Below, one piece after another: positions 56,086-64,000 of a DNA stretch of 64,000 bases. The position numbers were made by a program, and so were the translations under genes. Source of the DNA: Mesorhizobium sp. Root102 (GTDB taxonomy: Bacteria; Pseudomonadota; Alphaproteobacteria; Rhizobiales; Rhizobiaceae); NCBI RefSeq assembly GCF_001425625.1, contig NZ_LMCP01000011.1:1-64000 (forward strand), written 5' to 3'. The notes beneath the pieces were generated by a model. That model did not search any database. It was not told where the DNA came from and worked only from the letters and a program-made list of their open reading frames with translations. Position 1 is the stretch's first letter. Every line of letters begins with the position of its first letter.

Positions 56086-57095
56086 TGCGCGCGCATTGGT
56101 CCACCCTGGTCATACTGTCGCTTATCGTGTTGCTTGTTGCAGCCATTGGCGCGTTGGGCAATCCGGTTGTGCAGCGTGTTGTGACCGACATGCTCATCAA
56201 GCTCGTGGTCGTGCTCGGTCTTTCGATCTTCATCGGCAATTCGGGCGTGCTATCGTTCGGACATGCGAGCTTCGCGGCGCTCGGCGCTTATGGCGCCGCT
56301 TGGTTCACGATGCCGATCGTTGCAAAGAAGTTGTTTCTGCCTAAGTTGCCGGCATTCGTCCTCGCCACTCAATACGGCCTCACTGCCGGCGCGACAATTG
56401 GCATTGTCTTCGCATCCACCCTCGCTTTGATCGTCGGCATCGCCGTTGTCAGGCTCTCAGGTATTGCGGCCAGTATCGCTACCCTCGCTTGGCTTGTCAT
56501 CATCAACACCATACTTGCCAATGCCGACTCGTTGACCAAAGGAAGCAGTTCGCTCGTCGGCCTGCCGCTAGATGTTGGTGCCGGCACGGCAGCTATCTGC
56601 GCGTTGATCGCCCTCGCCGTCGCGTTTTTTTTCAAATATTCCCCCATCGGGTTGATGCTTGAAGCATCGCGCGAGGATGAGGCAGCAGCCTTGGCCGCTG
56701 GTATCGCGGTCCATCGATTGCGCCTGGTGGCATTTGTTCTGTCGGGCGCAGTGGTTGCGCTCGGTGGTGTTTTGCAAGGCCATTTTCTTGGTATGTTGTC
56801 CGTGGGACAATTTTACCTGGAGTTCACTTTCCTCACATTGGCGATGCTGGTCATAGGGGGAATGCGCAGCATTTCGGGTGCTGTCATGGGAACTCTGCTT
56901 ATTGCGACCGTCGGAGAGCTGCTAAGGGTCGGCGCGGGTGGCGGCACTGTGGGCGGTATCGCCATCCCGCCAATGCCGGGCATGCGCGAGATTGCTCTCG
57001 CGCTGATTATGCTTTTCGTGCTGAGGGCGCGTCCGAGCGGCCTCATGGGCGGGCACGAACTTGCGCTGCCTAGCCGACTTGCAAGCCCAAAATGA
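56085..57095 (+). CDS. livM: ABC transporter permease, LivM type
   Basis: The 336-residue permease of the LivM type has eight to ten membrane segments, FIGNSGVLSFGHASFAALGA as family signature, and TFLTLAMLVIGGMRSISGAV as the cytoplasmic coupling loop. It overlaps livH by one base (TAATG). The 93 bases after its stop lead directly to ortA, so importer and thiolase genes likely share a message. Confidence 0.93.
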   Translation: MRAHWSTLVILSLIVLLVAAIGALGNPVVQRVVTDMLIKLVVVLGLSIFIGNSGVLSFGHASFAALGAYGAAWFTMPIVAKKLFLPKLPAFVLATQYGLTAGATIGIVFASTLALIVGIAVVRLSGIAASIATLAWLVIINTILANADSLTKGSSSLVGLPLDVGAGTAAICALIALAVAFFFKYSPIGLMLEASREDEAAALAAGIAVHRLRLVAFVLSGAVVALGGVLQGHFLGMLSVGQFYLEFTFLTLAMLVIGGMRSISGAVMGTLLIATVGELLRVGAGGGTVGGIAIPPMPGMREIALALIMLFVLRARPSGLMGGHELALPSRLASPK

Positions 57096-57188
57096 CGGCA
57101 CGCCATGATCCCAAGGACGTAACAACGGAGAGCGTCTGGCATTTGCTGCGCATGCGGCGTCGGCCTGCAGGCGCAATGGAGGCATGAA

Positions 57189-57506
57189 TTGACGAGTTTA
57201 GAAGTCCCCCCGAAGACCTTTGTTCGAATCATGTTTACGTTGCTTGAGCCCGATCAGCGTGCTCCAGGTCTGGTTTCGGACACTGCTGCCACACCATATG
57301 TCGTCCGCTGCAATGGCTATCTCCTGGAGAAGGCCTTGATAGGTGACTTGGTGGTCATCCGGACCGTCGCGGGCCGACAAATCACGGGCAAACTGACCGA
57401 GGTGCAACCCGTGACCGGTCACGGCTTCGGTCAACCGGACCCCGCCTTGGCGGCGGCTATAAGCGAAATTACCTTGCTTAAAGAGGAACTCGTCCATGGA
57501 GAATGA
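57189..57506 (+). CDS. ortA: 2-amino-4-oxopentanoate thiolase subunit alpha (OrtA-like)
   Basis: The gene encodes 105 residues with a TTG start behind GGAGG at 57178-57182. The protein is small and all-beta-like (TFVRIMFTLLEPDQRAPGL, GDLVVIRTVAGRQITGKLTE). Its size and its place before an OrtB homologue match the alpha subunit of clostridial 2-amino-4-ketopentanoate thiolase. Together the two split this keto amino acid with CoA into alanine and acetyl-CoA, the last step of oxidative ornithine breakdown. The stop overlaps the ortB start by 11 bases. OrtA alone is too short to be certain, and the assignment leans on OrtB. Confidence 0.8.
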   Translation: MTSLEVPPKTFVRIMFTLLEPDQRAPGLVSDTAATPYVVRCNGYLLEKALIGDLVVIRTVAGRQITGKLTEVQPVTGHGFGQPDPALAAAISEITLLKEELVHGE

Positions 57507-58896
57507 CTATACCAGTGTCATGAGCCGTCGGTCCGAGATCCTCCTAAAGGCAACAGGGATTGATTACGCGCGCGTCAGCCGGGGCCGGCTTGCATTCGAC
57601 TATGATAACCTCATGGCCAACATCGGCTATGATTTGCATCGCATAGCCGAAATTCAACGTCAGACGGGCGTAGGGAATACTCCGTTGCTCGAGCTGCGCA
57701 ATGTGACCGAGCTCGTTCGGCGTCGCGCCTTGCCAGGTAAAGGGGCACGTATTTTTGTGAAGGACGAAGCTGCCAACCCGTCAGGGAGCTTCAAGGATCG
57801 CAGGGCAGCACTATCGGCGTACCACGCTAAACTGAAAGGCTATCCCGGTCTGGTTGCCGCAACCAGCGGCAATTACGGCGCTGCCGTGGCCGCTCAGTCG
57901 GCGGCTTATGGCCTCAAGGCGATAGTAGTACAGGAGGTTTTCGATAGTGCAGGTCGTGGCCAACCCGAAATCCTCGAAAAGGGTCGCAAATGCGAGGCCT
58001 TGGGTGCTGAGGTTCTTCAGACTACCGTTGGTCCGGAACTTTTTTATATGCTGCTTCGTGTCCTCGAAGAAACCGGTTACTTCAATGCTTCGCTTTATAC
58101 CCCGTTCAGTATAGCAGGTATCGAAACCCTCGGCTTTGAGATCGCGCAACAGACACGCGAGGCAACGGGTCGCTTCCCAGACGCGGTCCTGGCGACCCAC
58201 GCCGGCGGCGGAATGGTAACCGGAACTGCAAGGGGTCTTCGGGCCGCAGGTGCGGCCGACACGGAAATCATTGGGGTCAGCGTCGACCTGCAGGGCCTGC
58301 ATATGGCCTCAGACAAAGACTTCAATCGCAAATCCTTCACGACCGGGCATACCGGTTTTTCCGTTCCTTTCACGACCTGGCCGGACCGTGTGGATGTGCC
58401 GCGAAATGCTGCCAGGCCTTTGCGATACCTCGATCGCTTTTTGCTCGTTTCGCAAGGTCAAGTTTTCTACGCGACGGAGCTCTTGGCGCGGCTGGAGGGA
58501 CTTGAACGAGGACCGGCGGGAAACACCTCACTTGCGGCCGCTTTGGTGCTGGCGCGGACCATGGATCGGGACCGGGTGCTCGTGGTCACCGAAACCGAGT
58601 ACACCGGAGCCGGCAAGGTGCCGAATTCCCAGCTCGCGTTCGCGCGTTCGATGGGGGTCGACGTCAGATATGGCGGCGAAGAGGACTCGCCGGGAAATGT
58701 GATTTGCATTCCGTCAAGTTTCGACGCCTTGCAGACTAGGGATGTGGATTTGGCGACGCTGAAAACGTCTTTTATCCGCAAGGCTGTCGGCGAACTTCGC
58801 GGTTTGCTAGATGGAGAAGCAGAATTCATTTCCTGTGATAGTCGGTCCGAGTTGGCGGATGTCATGGACGCTGCAAACACTTGGTCGCCCGATTAA
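57496..58896 (+). CDS. ortB: 2-amino-4-oxopentanoate thiolase subunit beta (OrtB-like, PLP)
   Basis: This 466-residue fold type II PLP enzyme resembles threonine synthase and diaminopropionate ammonia-lyase. NPSGSFKDRRAALSAY gives the Schiff-base Lys100, and ATSGNYGAAVAAQSA the phosphate/substrate loop near residue 125. The start TGVGNTPLLELRNVTEL and a C-terminal TEYTGAGKVPNSQ are consistent with OrtB. The active site looks complete. Classic OrtAB is clostridial, where it degrades ornithine-derived 2-amino-4-oxopentanoate. Here it stands with BKACE, HyuAB and an importer. It may act on the same or a related gamma-keto alpha-amino acid. Confidence 0.85.
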   Translation: MENDYTSVMSRRSEILLKATGIDYARVSRGRLAFDYDNLMANIGYDLHRIAEIQRQTGVGNTPLLELRNVTELVRRRALPGKGARIFVKDEAANPSGSFKDRRAALSAYHAKLKGYPGLVAATSGNYGAAVAAQSAAYGLKAIVVQEVFDSAGRGQPEILEKGRKCEALGAEVLQTTVGPELFYMLLRVLEETGYFNASLYTPFSIAGIETLGFEIAQQTREATGRFPDAVLATHAGGGMVTGTARGLRAAGAADTEIIGVSVDLQGLHMASDKDFNRKSFTTGHTGFSVPFTTWPDRVDVPRNAARPLRYLDRFLLVSQGQVFYATELLARLEGLERGPAGNTSLAAALVLARTMDRDRVLVVTETEYTGAGKVPNSQLAFARSMGVDVRYGGEEDSPGNVICIPSSFDALQTRDVDLATLKTSFIRKAVGELRGLLDGEAEFISCDSRSELADVMDAANTWSPD

Positions 58897-59089
58897 CTCG
58901 TTGGTATTCCCGGGCACGCACAACGGCTGCCTTGGCGATGCGCGGTGAGAAAGATGCTCAGTTGAATTGAGGGGAGACCTTGCTGGTGTTGCGAGCACCT
59001 GCCTCTCTAGTATTGTTCCGAGCGGCGGCGAGGCAGTTGAAAGGTCGCCAAGAATGCTCCCCGCCCTGAAAGCGCGTCCGTTCCGGGCC

Positions 59090-59712
59090 GCGGTTGTCGA
59101 TCGGTTCAGCTTGTGCCATCCCCGCAAGCTCGAACCCATACTTAGTCGTGCGGCCTTGCGCGCCCGCTGGCCGCCGCAGGTCTCGATCGCCGCGACGACC
59201 TGTTCAGTCGATGCCGAGAGTGCCGGCCGGGTCGATGCGCAGGTGCCATAGGAAGGGGCCACCTGCATCCCAACCGTCTCGATCAGTTCGTTGCCGCGGT
59301 GGCGGTAGATCGAGAATTTGAAGTCGGGATTCTTGCTTAAATAGCCGTCGATGTCGCCGCTGCTTGCCGCTTGGGGTGAGCTCCGGGCAATGACGGCGGA
59401 TGGCGCGCAGATTGTCAACGTTGACGAGTTTCGTAGCGAGCTCGGTGACCGAGCCTGCCAGGATCGGGCGCACGGCGTCAAATTGCTGGAATAGATCGGC
59501 CGAGATCAGTGGCACCTCGAAGCTACCGTTGGCATCGGGCTCAACACTTGCAGTGCCTGGAGTCGCATGAAAGCGCTGCGCACCGGCATGTCGCTGGTGC
59601 CGGTTCCTTGGAGGTGGCCCGACACCTGCGCCCGCACTAGCTCCAGATAGACCTTCTCCATCAGTGGAACGGTATCGACAGCGGCCAGTCCGAATTGTTC
59701 TTTATCGGCCAT
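59090..59712 (-). pseudogene. GntR/FCD regulator pseudogene
   Basis: Three minus-strand frames rebuild a GntR protein. The winged helix is LMEKVYLELVRAQVSGHLQG and MPVRSAFMRLQALQVL, with ATG at 59710-59712. The FCD start is ISADLFQQFDAVRPILAGSV then TELATKLVNVDNLRAIR in a second frame. NPDFKFSIYRHRGNELIETV and QVVAAIETCGGQRARKAA follow in a third. At least two frameshifts and several damaged positions, including the loss of the conserved R-E-LA helix, show that it is dead. It probably once regulated a neighbouring operon such as the ort/liv genes or hyuAB-2. Confidence 0.8.
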
Positions 59713-59805
59713 TGGCCACAAGTCACTTTGGTGGCTACCAATGTAATTGGCATCATCTGGAGCATTCAAATCCTGAGGCGTCCTACATTCGAGGAGCCAT
59801 CTGGT

Positions 59806-60657
59806 TCAGAAGCTTGGAGGGGTGTTTACCCAAACAAGAACAGTTATCGTTTGACCGGGATTGGACCAGGAATGCTTCCAGTTGCTCTTGAAGTAGATGC
59901 TGTCGCCTTGGCGCAAGTGATGAATGCGGCTCTCTTCAATAATGATTTTGAACTCACCAAAAAGCACATAGACAAACTCCTCGCCGTCATGGCTATAGGC
60001 GCCGTGACTGTTGACCCCCGGCTCGATAAACCAACGTTGGCAATCCATCATGTCGGTGCCGGTTGCCAATTGTTCGATCCGCAGCCCCTTTCCAAGAGTT
60101 GGCAGGATTTGGCCGCCACCCGAAGCCGAGGTTACTTCCTTGTTATGCTCGGTCAGTTGAGTGGCCATGAGGGACGTGAGCGTAACTCCATACAAAGAGG
60201 CAAGCGTCTTGGCCTCGGGAATCTGCACACCCAACGACGTCCGCTCTATGGAAGCCAGGACCGACTGCGCAATACCTGTCTGATTTGCAACTTCGCGAAT
60301 GGTCAACTTGCGGGCTTGTCGAAGTGACCTTAGCTTCGCGCCCACGGAGTTCTGCGCGTTGACATCTTGTTCGTGTGGCGCGGGATGGGTGTCCCTAGGT
60401 GGCTCTCTGTCTTCACCTGGAAGCGCGGCCTTGATGGCGGCAATGCTCAACCCCTGCAACGTGCGCAAGCGCTTAATGTCCGACACCTGCTTTACGTGAT
60501 CTTCGTTGTAGATGCGATAACCCGCTGATGTGACACGCGGCGCAAGCAAGCCACGCTCCCCCCAAACTCTCAGAGTTGAGACGGGCACGCCCGTGAGGCG
60601 GCTCAAATCCGATATCTTCAGCTCAGTTCCCGAATTTGACGGCGGCTGCTGTCCCAT
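59806..60657 (-). CDS. MerR-Xre-cupin three-domain regulator
   Basis: The gene encodes about 283 residues from ATG at 60657. An upstream ATG at 60693 is possible. Domain 1 (residues 10-75) is a MerR helix-turn-helix: KISDLSRLTGVPVSTLRVWG then RGLLAPRVTSAGYRIY. Domain 2 (about 100-160) is an Xre-type helix-turn-helix: KLRSLRQARKLTIREVANQT, GIAQSVLASIER. Domain 3 (about 185-280) is a cupin: GVNSHGAYSHDGEEFVYVLF, FKIIIEES, LRQGDSIYFKSNWKHSW with metal-type His and Glu residues. A protein with two DNA-binding domains and a ligand cupin is rare outside this family. It is divergent from hyuA-2 and likely controls it. Confidence 0.88.
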   Translation of the reverse strand: MGQQPPSNSGTELKISDLSRLTGVPVSTLRVWGERGLLAPRVTSAGYRIYNEDHVKQVSDIKRLRTLQGLSIAAIKAALPGEDREPPRDTHPAPHEQDVNAQNSVGAKLRSLRQARKLTIREVANQTGIAQSVLASIERTSLGVQIPEAKTLASLYGVTLTSLMATQLTEHNKEVTSASGGGQILPTLGKGLRIEQLATGTDMMDCQRWFIEPGVNSHGAYSHDGEEFVYVLFGEFKIIIEESRIHHLRQGDSIYFKSNWKHSWSNPGQTITVLVWVNTPPSF

Positions 60658-60854
60658 CCTCGTCTCCATGGCCGCTATCGCGGCAAGGCCCAAAATCTCA
60701 CGACCGGATTACCAACTCGCACCCGTTATCCGAGCAGAAATAACTCTACAAATCACCTATTGACAATCTACAACTCACATATAGGGTTTCTTGGCGTCAA
60801 AGGGCAGCGCAGCCTATGCCCGCAAACTGATAAAAAATCGAGGGAACACAACAT
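60658..60854. promoter_or_regulatory. Divergent promoter region of the MerR-type gene and hyuA-2
   Basis: The 200-base gap contains TTGACA at 60760-60765 and TATAGG at 60780-60785, only 14 bases apart, so this is not an ideal promoter. The direct repeat CTACAA flanks it (ACTCTACAAATC and AATCTACAACTC). Regulation by the cupin protein is an inference from the divergent arrangement. Confidence 0.35.
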
Positions 60855-62876
60855 ATGTGGCGCGTTGGGATTGACGTCGGTGGCACGTTCACCGACCTTT
60901 TCGCATGGGAAGAAACCAACAAATCCTACAAGACATCGAAAGTCTTGACGACAAAGGATGATCGTTCGCGAGGCGTCGTTCAGTCGATCGAGGTCGCCGG
61001 CATTCCGTTCGATCAGATTTCGTTTTTGATGCATGGCACCACAACCGCCACCAATTCACTCATCGAACGCAACTATCCCGACGCTGCGTTCATCACGACG
61101 GAAGGTTTTCGCGACACGATCGAGATTGGCCGCCAGCACCGGAAGGCCCTCTATGATCCCTATCAATCGAAGCCGGAGCCCCTGATCCGCCGTCGCAATC
61201 GTTTCGCCATTCCTGAACGCATGTCGGCAAAGGGCGAGACCCGCCGTCCCCTCGATGAGGAGATCGCCTGCCAGGTAGCCGAAACGATCGCCGGGCGCGG
61301 CATCCAGTCCGTGGGGATCGGGTTCATCAATTCCTACGCAAACCCGGCTCATGAACAGCGGATGCGCGACATCGTTCGCGAGTCCAACCCGGACGCGCAC
61401 ATCGTCATCTCGGCCGAGACGAGACCGATTTTCCGCGAACACGGACGATTCACAACGACCGCCATTCGTGCCTGCATGATGCCAGTGATGACGTCCTATT
61501 TCGACCGCCTGGAGGAGGCGCTGAAGGCCAAGGGCTTTCGCGGCTCGTTGCTCATCCTGAAGAGTAATGGCGGTGTCATGGGCGCCAAAAACGCCAAGGA
61601 GCGACCTGAGGAGCTCATCGAATCAGGTCCTGCCGGCGGGGTCGCTTATGCATCCTATCTGAGCCGTACGACCGATTTCGACAACATCATTCATACCGAT
61701 GTCGGAGGCACCAGCTTCGATGCCTCCATCGTCGAGCACGGAAAAGGACTCGTTACCCGCAGCTATGAGCTGGAGTGGGAGGTTCCGGTCAGCGTCCCCA
61801 TGCTCGATATCCATTCGGTGGGCGCCGGCGGCGGCTCGATCGGCTGGGTCGACGAGGGCGGATCACTGCGTGTCGGGCCCCGGAGTGCCGGCTCTGAGCC
61901 CGGCCCAGCATGTTACCGCCGCGGCGGCACCGAGCCGACGATCACGGACGCTAATTTGATCCTCGGTAGGCTCAACCCCTCGCTTTCCGACAAATTCGAG
62001 CTCGACGTCGCCGCGGCTCAAAAGGCCATCGATGGGCTAGCCGCCAAGATCGGCCTTTCGCGCCTGGAAACCGCAGAAGGCATGATCAAAATTTCCTGTG
62101 AGACAATGGCACAGGCCGTGAAGGGTGTGGTCGTGGCACGGGCTCGGGACCCGCGCGATTTCGTACTTGCGAGTTTTGGCGGCGCAGGCCCCATGCACGC
62201 GTGTTTCGTTGCCCAGGCCATGAACATCCCTAAGGTCATCATTCCAGGGCAGGCAGGCGTTGCGTCGGCGTTCGGCGCGACTGCCATGAACATCCGCCAT
62301 GACATCGAAGCTTTCCACTATGCATCGCTGGACGAGGTCAATACCGACGAACTCAACCGCATCTATGCTGATCTCGAGGAGAAGGCAAAGCACCGCCTTG
62401 TTGCGGACGGCATCGACGCGTCCAACATGAAAATCACGCGCACGGCGCAAATGCGGTATGTCGGGCAGACCTATGAGGTCGATACCGACATTCCAAATGG
62501 CCACATCAAGCAGGAACAGGTCGGTGGGATCGCCGGCGCTTTCCACAAGGCCCATATGCTCGAATACGGCGTCAGTACCGATGACTTTCCCATTGCATTC
62601 GTTTCGTTGAGCGTGACGGCTGTCGGTCAACTCACGGAACCACCGCATTTCAACTTCGGTGCGTCATCGTCAAACGGCAGCGGGTCGAAGCGGGACGTGT
62701 ACTTCGACGGCAAGTGGGTTTCGTCGGTGCTTCACAACAGCAAAGAACTCCAGGCGGGTGCCATCGTTTCCGGCCCGGGCATCGTCGAATATCCGGATTC
62801 AATTGCAGTTCTGCCGCCTGGTTGTATCGGGCAAGTCGATCAAAGCGGCAATCTCATTGTGTCGATAGCCAGCTAA
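60855..62876 (+). CDS. hyuA: Hydantoinase/oxoprolinase subunit A, second pair
   Basis: The 673-residue ATP-binding subunit has VGIDVGGTFTDLFAW, LMHGTTTATNSLIER, IHTDVGGTSFDASIVE and SVGAGGGSIGWVDEGG. It is diverged from the first copy at 48666, so the pairs are unlikely to be a recent duplication. TRPIFREHGRFTTTAIRACM, DFVLASFGGAGPMHA and the C-terminus VLPPGCIGQVDQSGNL are typical of N-methylhydantoinase A. The start ATG at 60855 follows GAGGGAAC. The B subunit begins 14 bases after the stop. Confidence 0.93.
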   Translation: MWRVGIDVGGTFTDLFAWEETNKSYKTSKVLTTKDDRSRGVVQSIEVAGIPFDQISFLMHGTTTATNSLIERNYPDAAFITTEGFRDTIEIGRQHRKALYDPYQSKPEPLIRRRNRFAIPERMSAKGETRRPLDEEIACQVAETIAGRGIQSVGIGFINSYANPAHEQRMRDIVRESNPDAHIVISAETRPIFREHGRFTTTAIRACMMPVMTSYFDRLEEALKAKGFRGSLLILKSNGGVMGAKNAKERPEELIESGPAGGVAYASYLSRTTDFDNIIHTDVGGTSFDASIVEHGKGLVTRSYELEWEVPVSVPMLDIHSVGAGGGSIGWVDEGGSLRVGPRSAGSEPGPACYRRGGTEPTITDANLILGRLNPSLSDKFELDVAAAQKAIDGLAAKIGLSRLETAEGMIKISCETMAQAVKGVVVARARDPRDFVLASFGGAGPMHACFVAQAMNIPKVIIPGQAGVASAFGATAMNIRHDIEAFHYASLDEVNTDELNRIYADLEEKAKHRLVADGIDASNMKITRTAQMRYVGQTYEVDTDIPNGHIKQEQVGGIAGAFHKAHMLEYGVSTDDFPIAFVSLSVTAVGQLTEPPHFNFGASSSNGSGSKRDVYFDGKWVSSVLHNSKELQAGAIVSGPGIVEYPDSIAVLPPGCIGQVDQSGNLIVSIAS

Positions 62877-62890
62877 ACGAGGGAACGGGT

Positions 62891-64000
62891 ATGTCTTCCA
62901 ATAGCGCAAAAGTCGAAAAGCTCGACATCTCAGACCGAATGGACCCGGTGACCTTCGAGGTTCTCCGCAACAGCTTCGAATATGCATGCAACCGCATGAC
63001 AACAATCATGCAGCGGACTTCTTTCTCGCCGATTCTTGCCGACATTCTCGACTTCTCCAACGCCATATACGATCCGAAGGTGAGGCTTCTTGCGCAGGCT
63101 GCGAACTGTCCAGTTCATCTGGCGGCGATGCAGTACAGCGCCGACGCGGCGATCAGCCGGTTTCCTATCGAGACGCTGAAGCCCGGCGATGTGATTGCGC
63201 TCAATGATCCCTATCAGGGCGGCACTCACATCAACGACATCACCTTCACGATGCCCGTCTTCTATGAAGACGAACTGCTGGGTTTCGCAGTAAGCCGCGG
63301 CCATTGGATGGATCTGGGTGGCGGGGCCGCAGGCGGCATGTCGTTCAGCACCCATATCGCTGCGGAGGGACTGCGGCTGCCCCCAATCAAGCTCTACGAG
63401 AACTACGAGATCAATCGCGACTACCTCGCGATCATCATGAACAACACACGCACACCGCACTACATCCGCGGCGATCTTCAGGCGCATCTCGGCGCGCTCA
63501 AGAGCGCCGAAAGCGAACTGCAGCGCGCAGCGGCGCGCTATGGCATCGACACCCTGAAGGCGGCGATGAATGAACTGATCGGCTACACCGAACGGATCGT
63601 GCGCAAGAGCATCGAAGCAATTCCAGACGGCATTTATTGCGCCGAAGACTTTGCCGACACCGATGGGTTCTCGCTCGAACCCATCAAGGTCAAAGTGACG
63701 CTGACAGTGAGTGGATCCGACATCACCGTCGACTTCACGGGCAGTAATCCAATCTGCAAGGGTTCGATCAACTCGCCCTTCGCGAACACCGCCTCGGCGG
63801 CATACTACTCGCTGCAGTTCTTCCTTGCTCCCCATGCGCCATCCAATGCCGGCATGTTCGCGCCAATCAAGATCGTATTGCCCGACAATTGCTGGCTCAA
63901 CGCCAAGTGGCCGGCGCCTACCATTGGCTGCACCACACTTGCGTCTTCAAAGATTACCAGCGCCATATGGCAGGCGCTGGCACAGGCGATCCCCGAGCGC
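62891..64000 (+). CDS. hyuB: Hydantoinase/oxoprolinase subunit B, second pair, cut by window end
   Basis: An open frame of 370 codons runs from ATG at 62891 to the window edge without a stop. DPVTFEVLRNSFEYACNRMT, RTSFSPILADILDFSNAIY, GDVIALNDPYQGGTHINDIT and FAVSRGHWMDLGGGAAGGMS are B-subunit motifs with the conserved Asp and His metal ligands. GGGAACGGGT precedes the start. About 200 residues of the C-terminus lie outside the window. It forms the second HyuAB enzyme with the preceding gene. Confidence 0.92.
   Translation, partial: MSSNSAKVEKLDISDRMDPVTFEVLRNSFEYACNRMTTIMQRTSFSPILADILDFSNAIYDPKVRLLAQAANCPVHLAAMQYSADAAISRFPIETLKPGDVIALNDPYQGGTHINDITFTMPVFYEDELLGFAVSRGHWMDLGGGAAGGMSFSTHIAAEGLRLPPIKLYENYEINRDYLAIIMNNTRTPHYIRGDLQAHLGALKSAESELQRAAARYGIDTLKAAMNELIGYTERIVRKSIEAIPDGIYCAEDFADTDGFSLEPIKVKVTLTVSGSDITVDFTGSNPICKGSINSPFANTASAAYYSLQFFLAPHAPSNAGMFAPIKIVLPDNCWLNAKWPAPTIGCTTLASSKITSAIWQALAQAIPER

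Noticed and set aside
57496..58896. OrtB as plain threonine synthase or diaminopropionate ammonia-lyase
   Set aside because: The pairing with a 105-residue OrtA-like gene with overlapping frames and the N- and C-terminal segments fit the thiolase better. Some doubt remains and is reflected in the confidence.
59695..60327. Plus-strand open frame of 210 codons
   Set aside because: It is antisense to the MerR-Xre-cupin regulator and the GntR remnant. No domain is recognisable.
62930..63835. Minus-strand open frame of 301 codons near the right edge
   Set aside because: It is antisense to the unfinished hyuB-2 frame, which runs open from 62891 to the window end with clear family motifs.

Overview
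The window reads as an accessory region of a rhizobial alphaproteobacterium (Mesorhizobium/Rhizobium type). The evidence is a GC-rich sequence with GGAGG-type ribosome sites, a DUF1403-ScpB pair of the kind found on rhizobial replicons, DUF849 enzymes, a hydantoinase-type operon, and glutathione-dependent formaldehyde genes. I see no rRNA, tRNA, CRISPR array or intact insertion sequence. Many genes occur as degraded copies, which suggests repeated rearrangement.

Region 1 (1-9.3 kb) holds housekeeping-like and defence-like accessory genes. They are DUF1403 and ScpB, a GIY-YIG nuclease with an unknown partner, an Apea/HEPN protein, a VapBC-type toxin-antitoxin pair, a nearly full-length gabD pseudogene with two one-base deletions, and a cold-shock protein.

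Region 2 (9.4-45.5 kb) looks like one large catabolic system. It has two P450s with Asn in place of the I-helix Thr, an adrenodoxin-reductase-like enzyme, a cindoxin-like flavodoxin, and MOSC-domain proteins (one intact, one broken). It also has alpha/beta hydrolases (one exported, one broken, one lacking its oxyanion loop), an APC permease, a class III aminotransferase, several SDRs, and frmA plus gfa for formaldehyde removal. Further along come a BKACE (DUF849) enzyme, an acyl-CoA ligase, a sugar-type ABC importer with a fused ATPase-permease, AraC and TetR regulators, a 3-oxoacid CoA-transferase and a proton-translocating transhydrogenase. Four palindromes of the form CTAACnnnnGTTAG lie upstream of the reductase, the permease, the aminotransferase and P450-2, and so tie the region into one regulon. 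My inference is oxidative demethylation and ring opening of a cyclic, probably N-methylated, plant compound, followed by thiolytic degradation to CoA esters.

Region 3 (45.8-58.9 kb) is a second catabolic operon behind a GntR repressor with two matching palindromic sites. It encodes an SDR, a second BKACE, HyuA and HyuB, a branched-chain-amino-acid-type ABC importer, and OrtA/OrtB, the two subunits of 2-amino-4-oxopentanoate thiolase known from clostridial ornithine fermentation. Together they suggest import, ATP-dependent ring opening, oxidation and two CoA-dependent carbon-carbon cleavages.

Region 4 (59.1-64 kb) has a decayed GntR gene, a MerR-Xre-cupin three-domain regulator, and a divergent second hyuA-hyuB pair that runs off the right edge.
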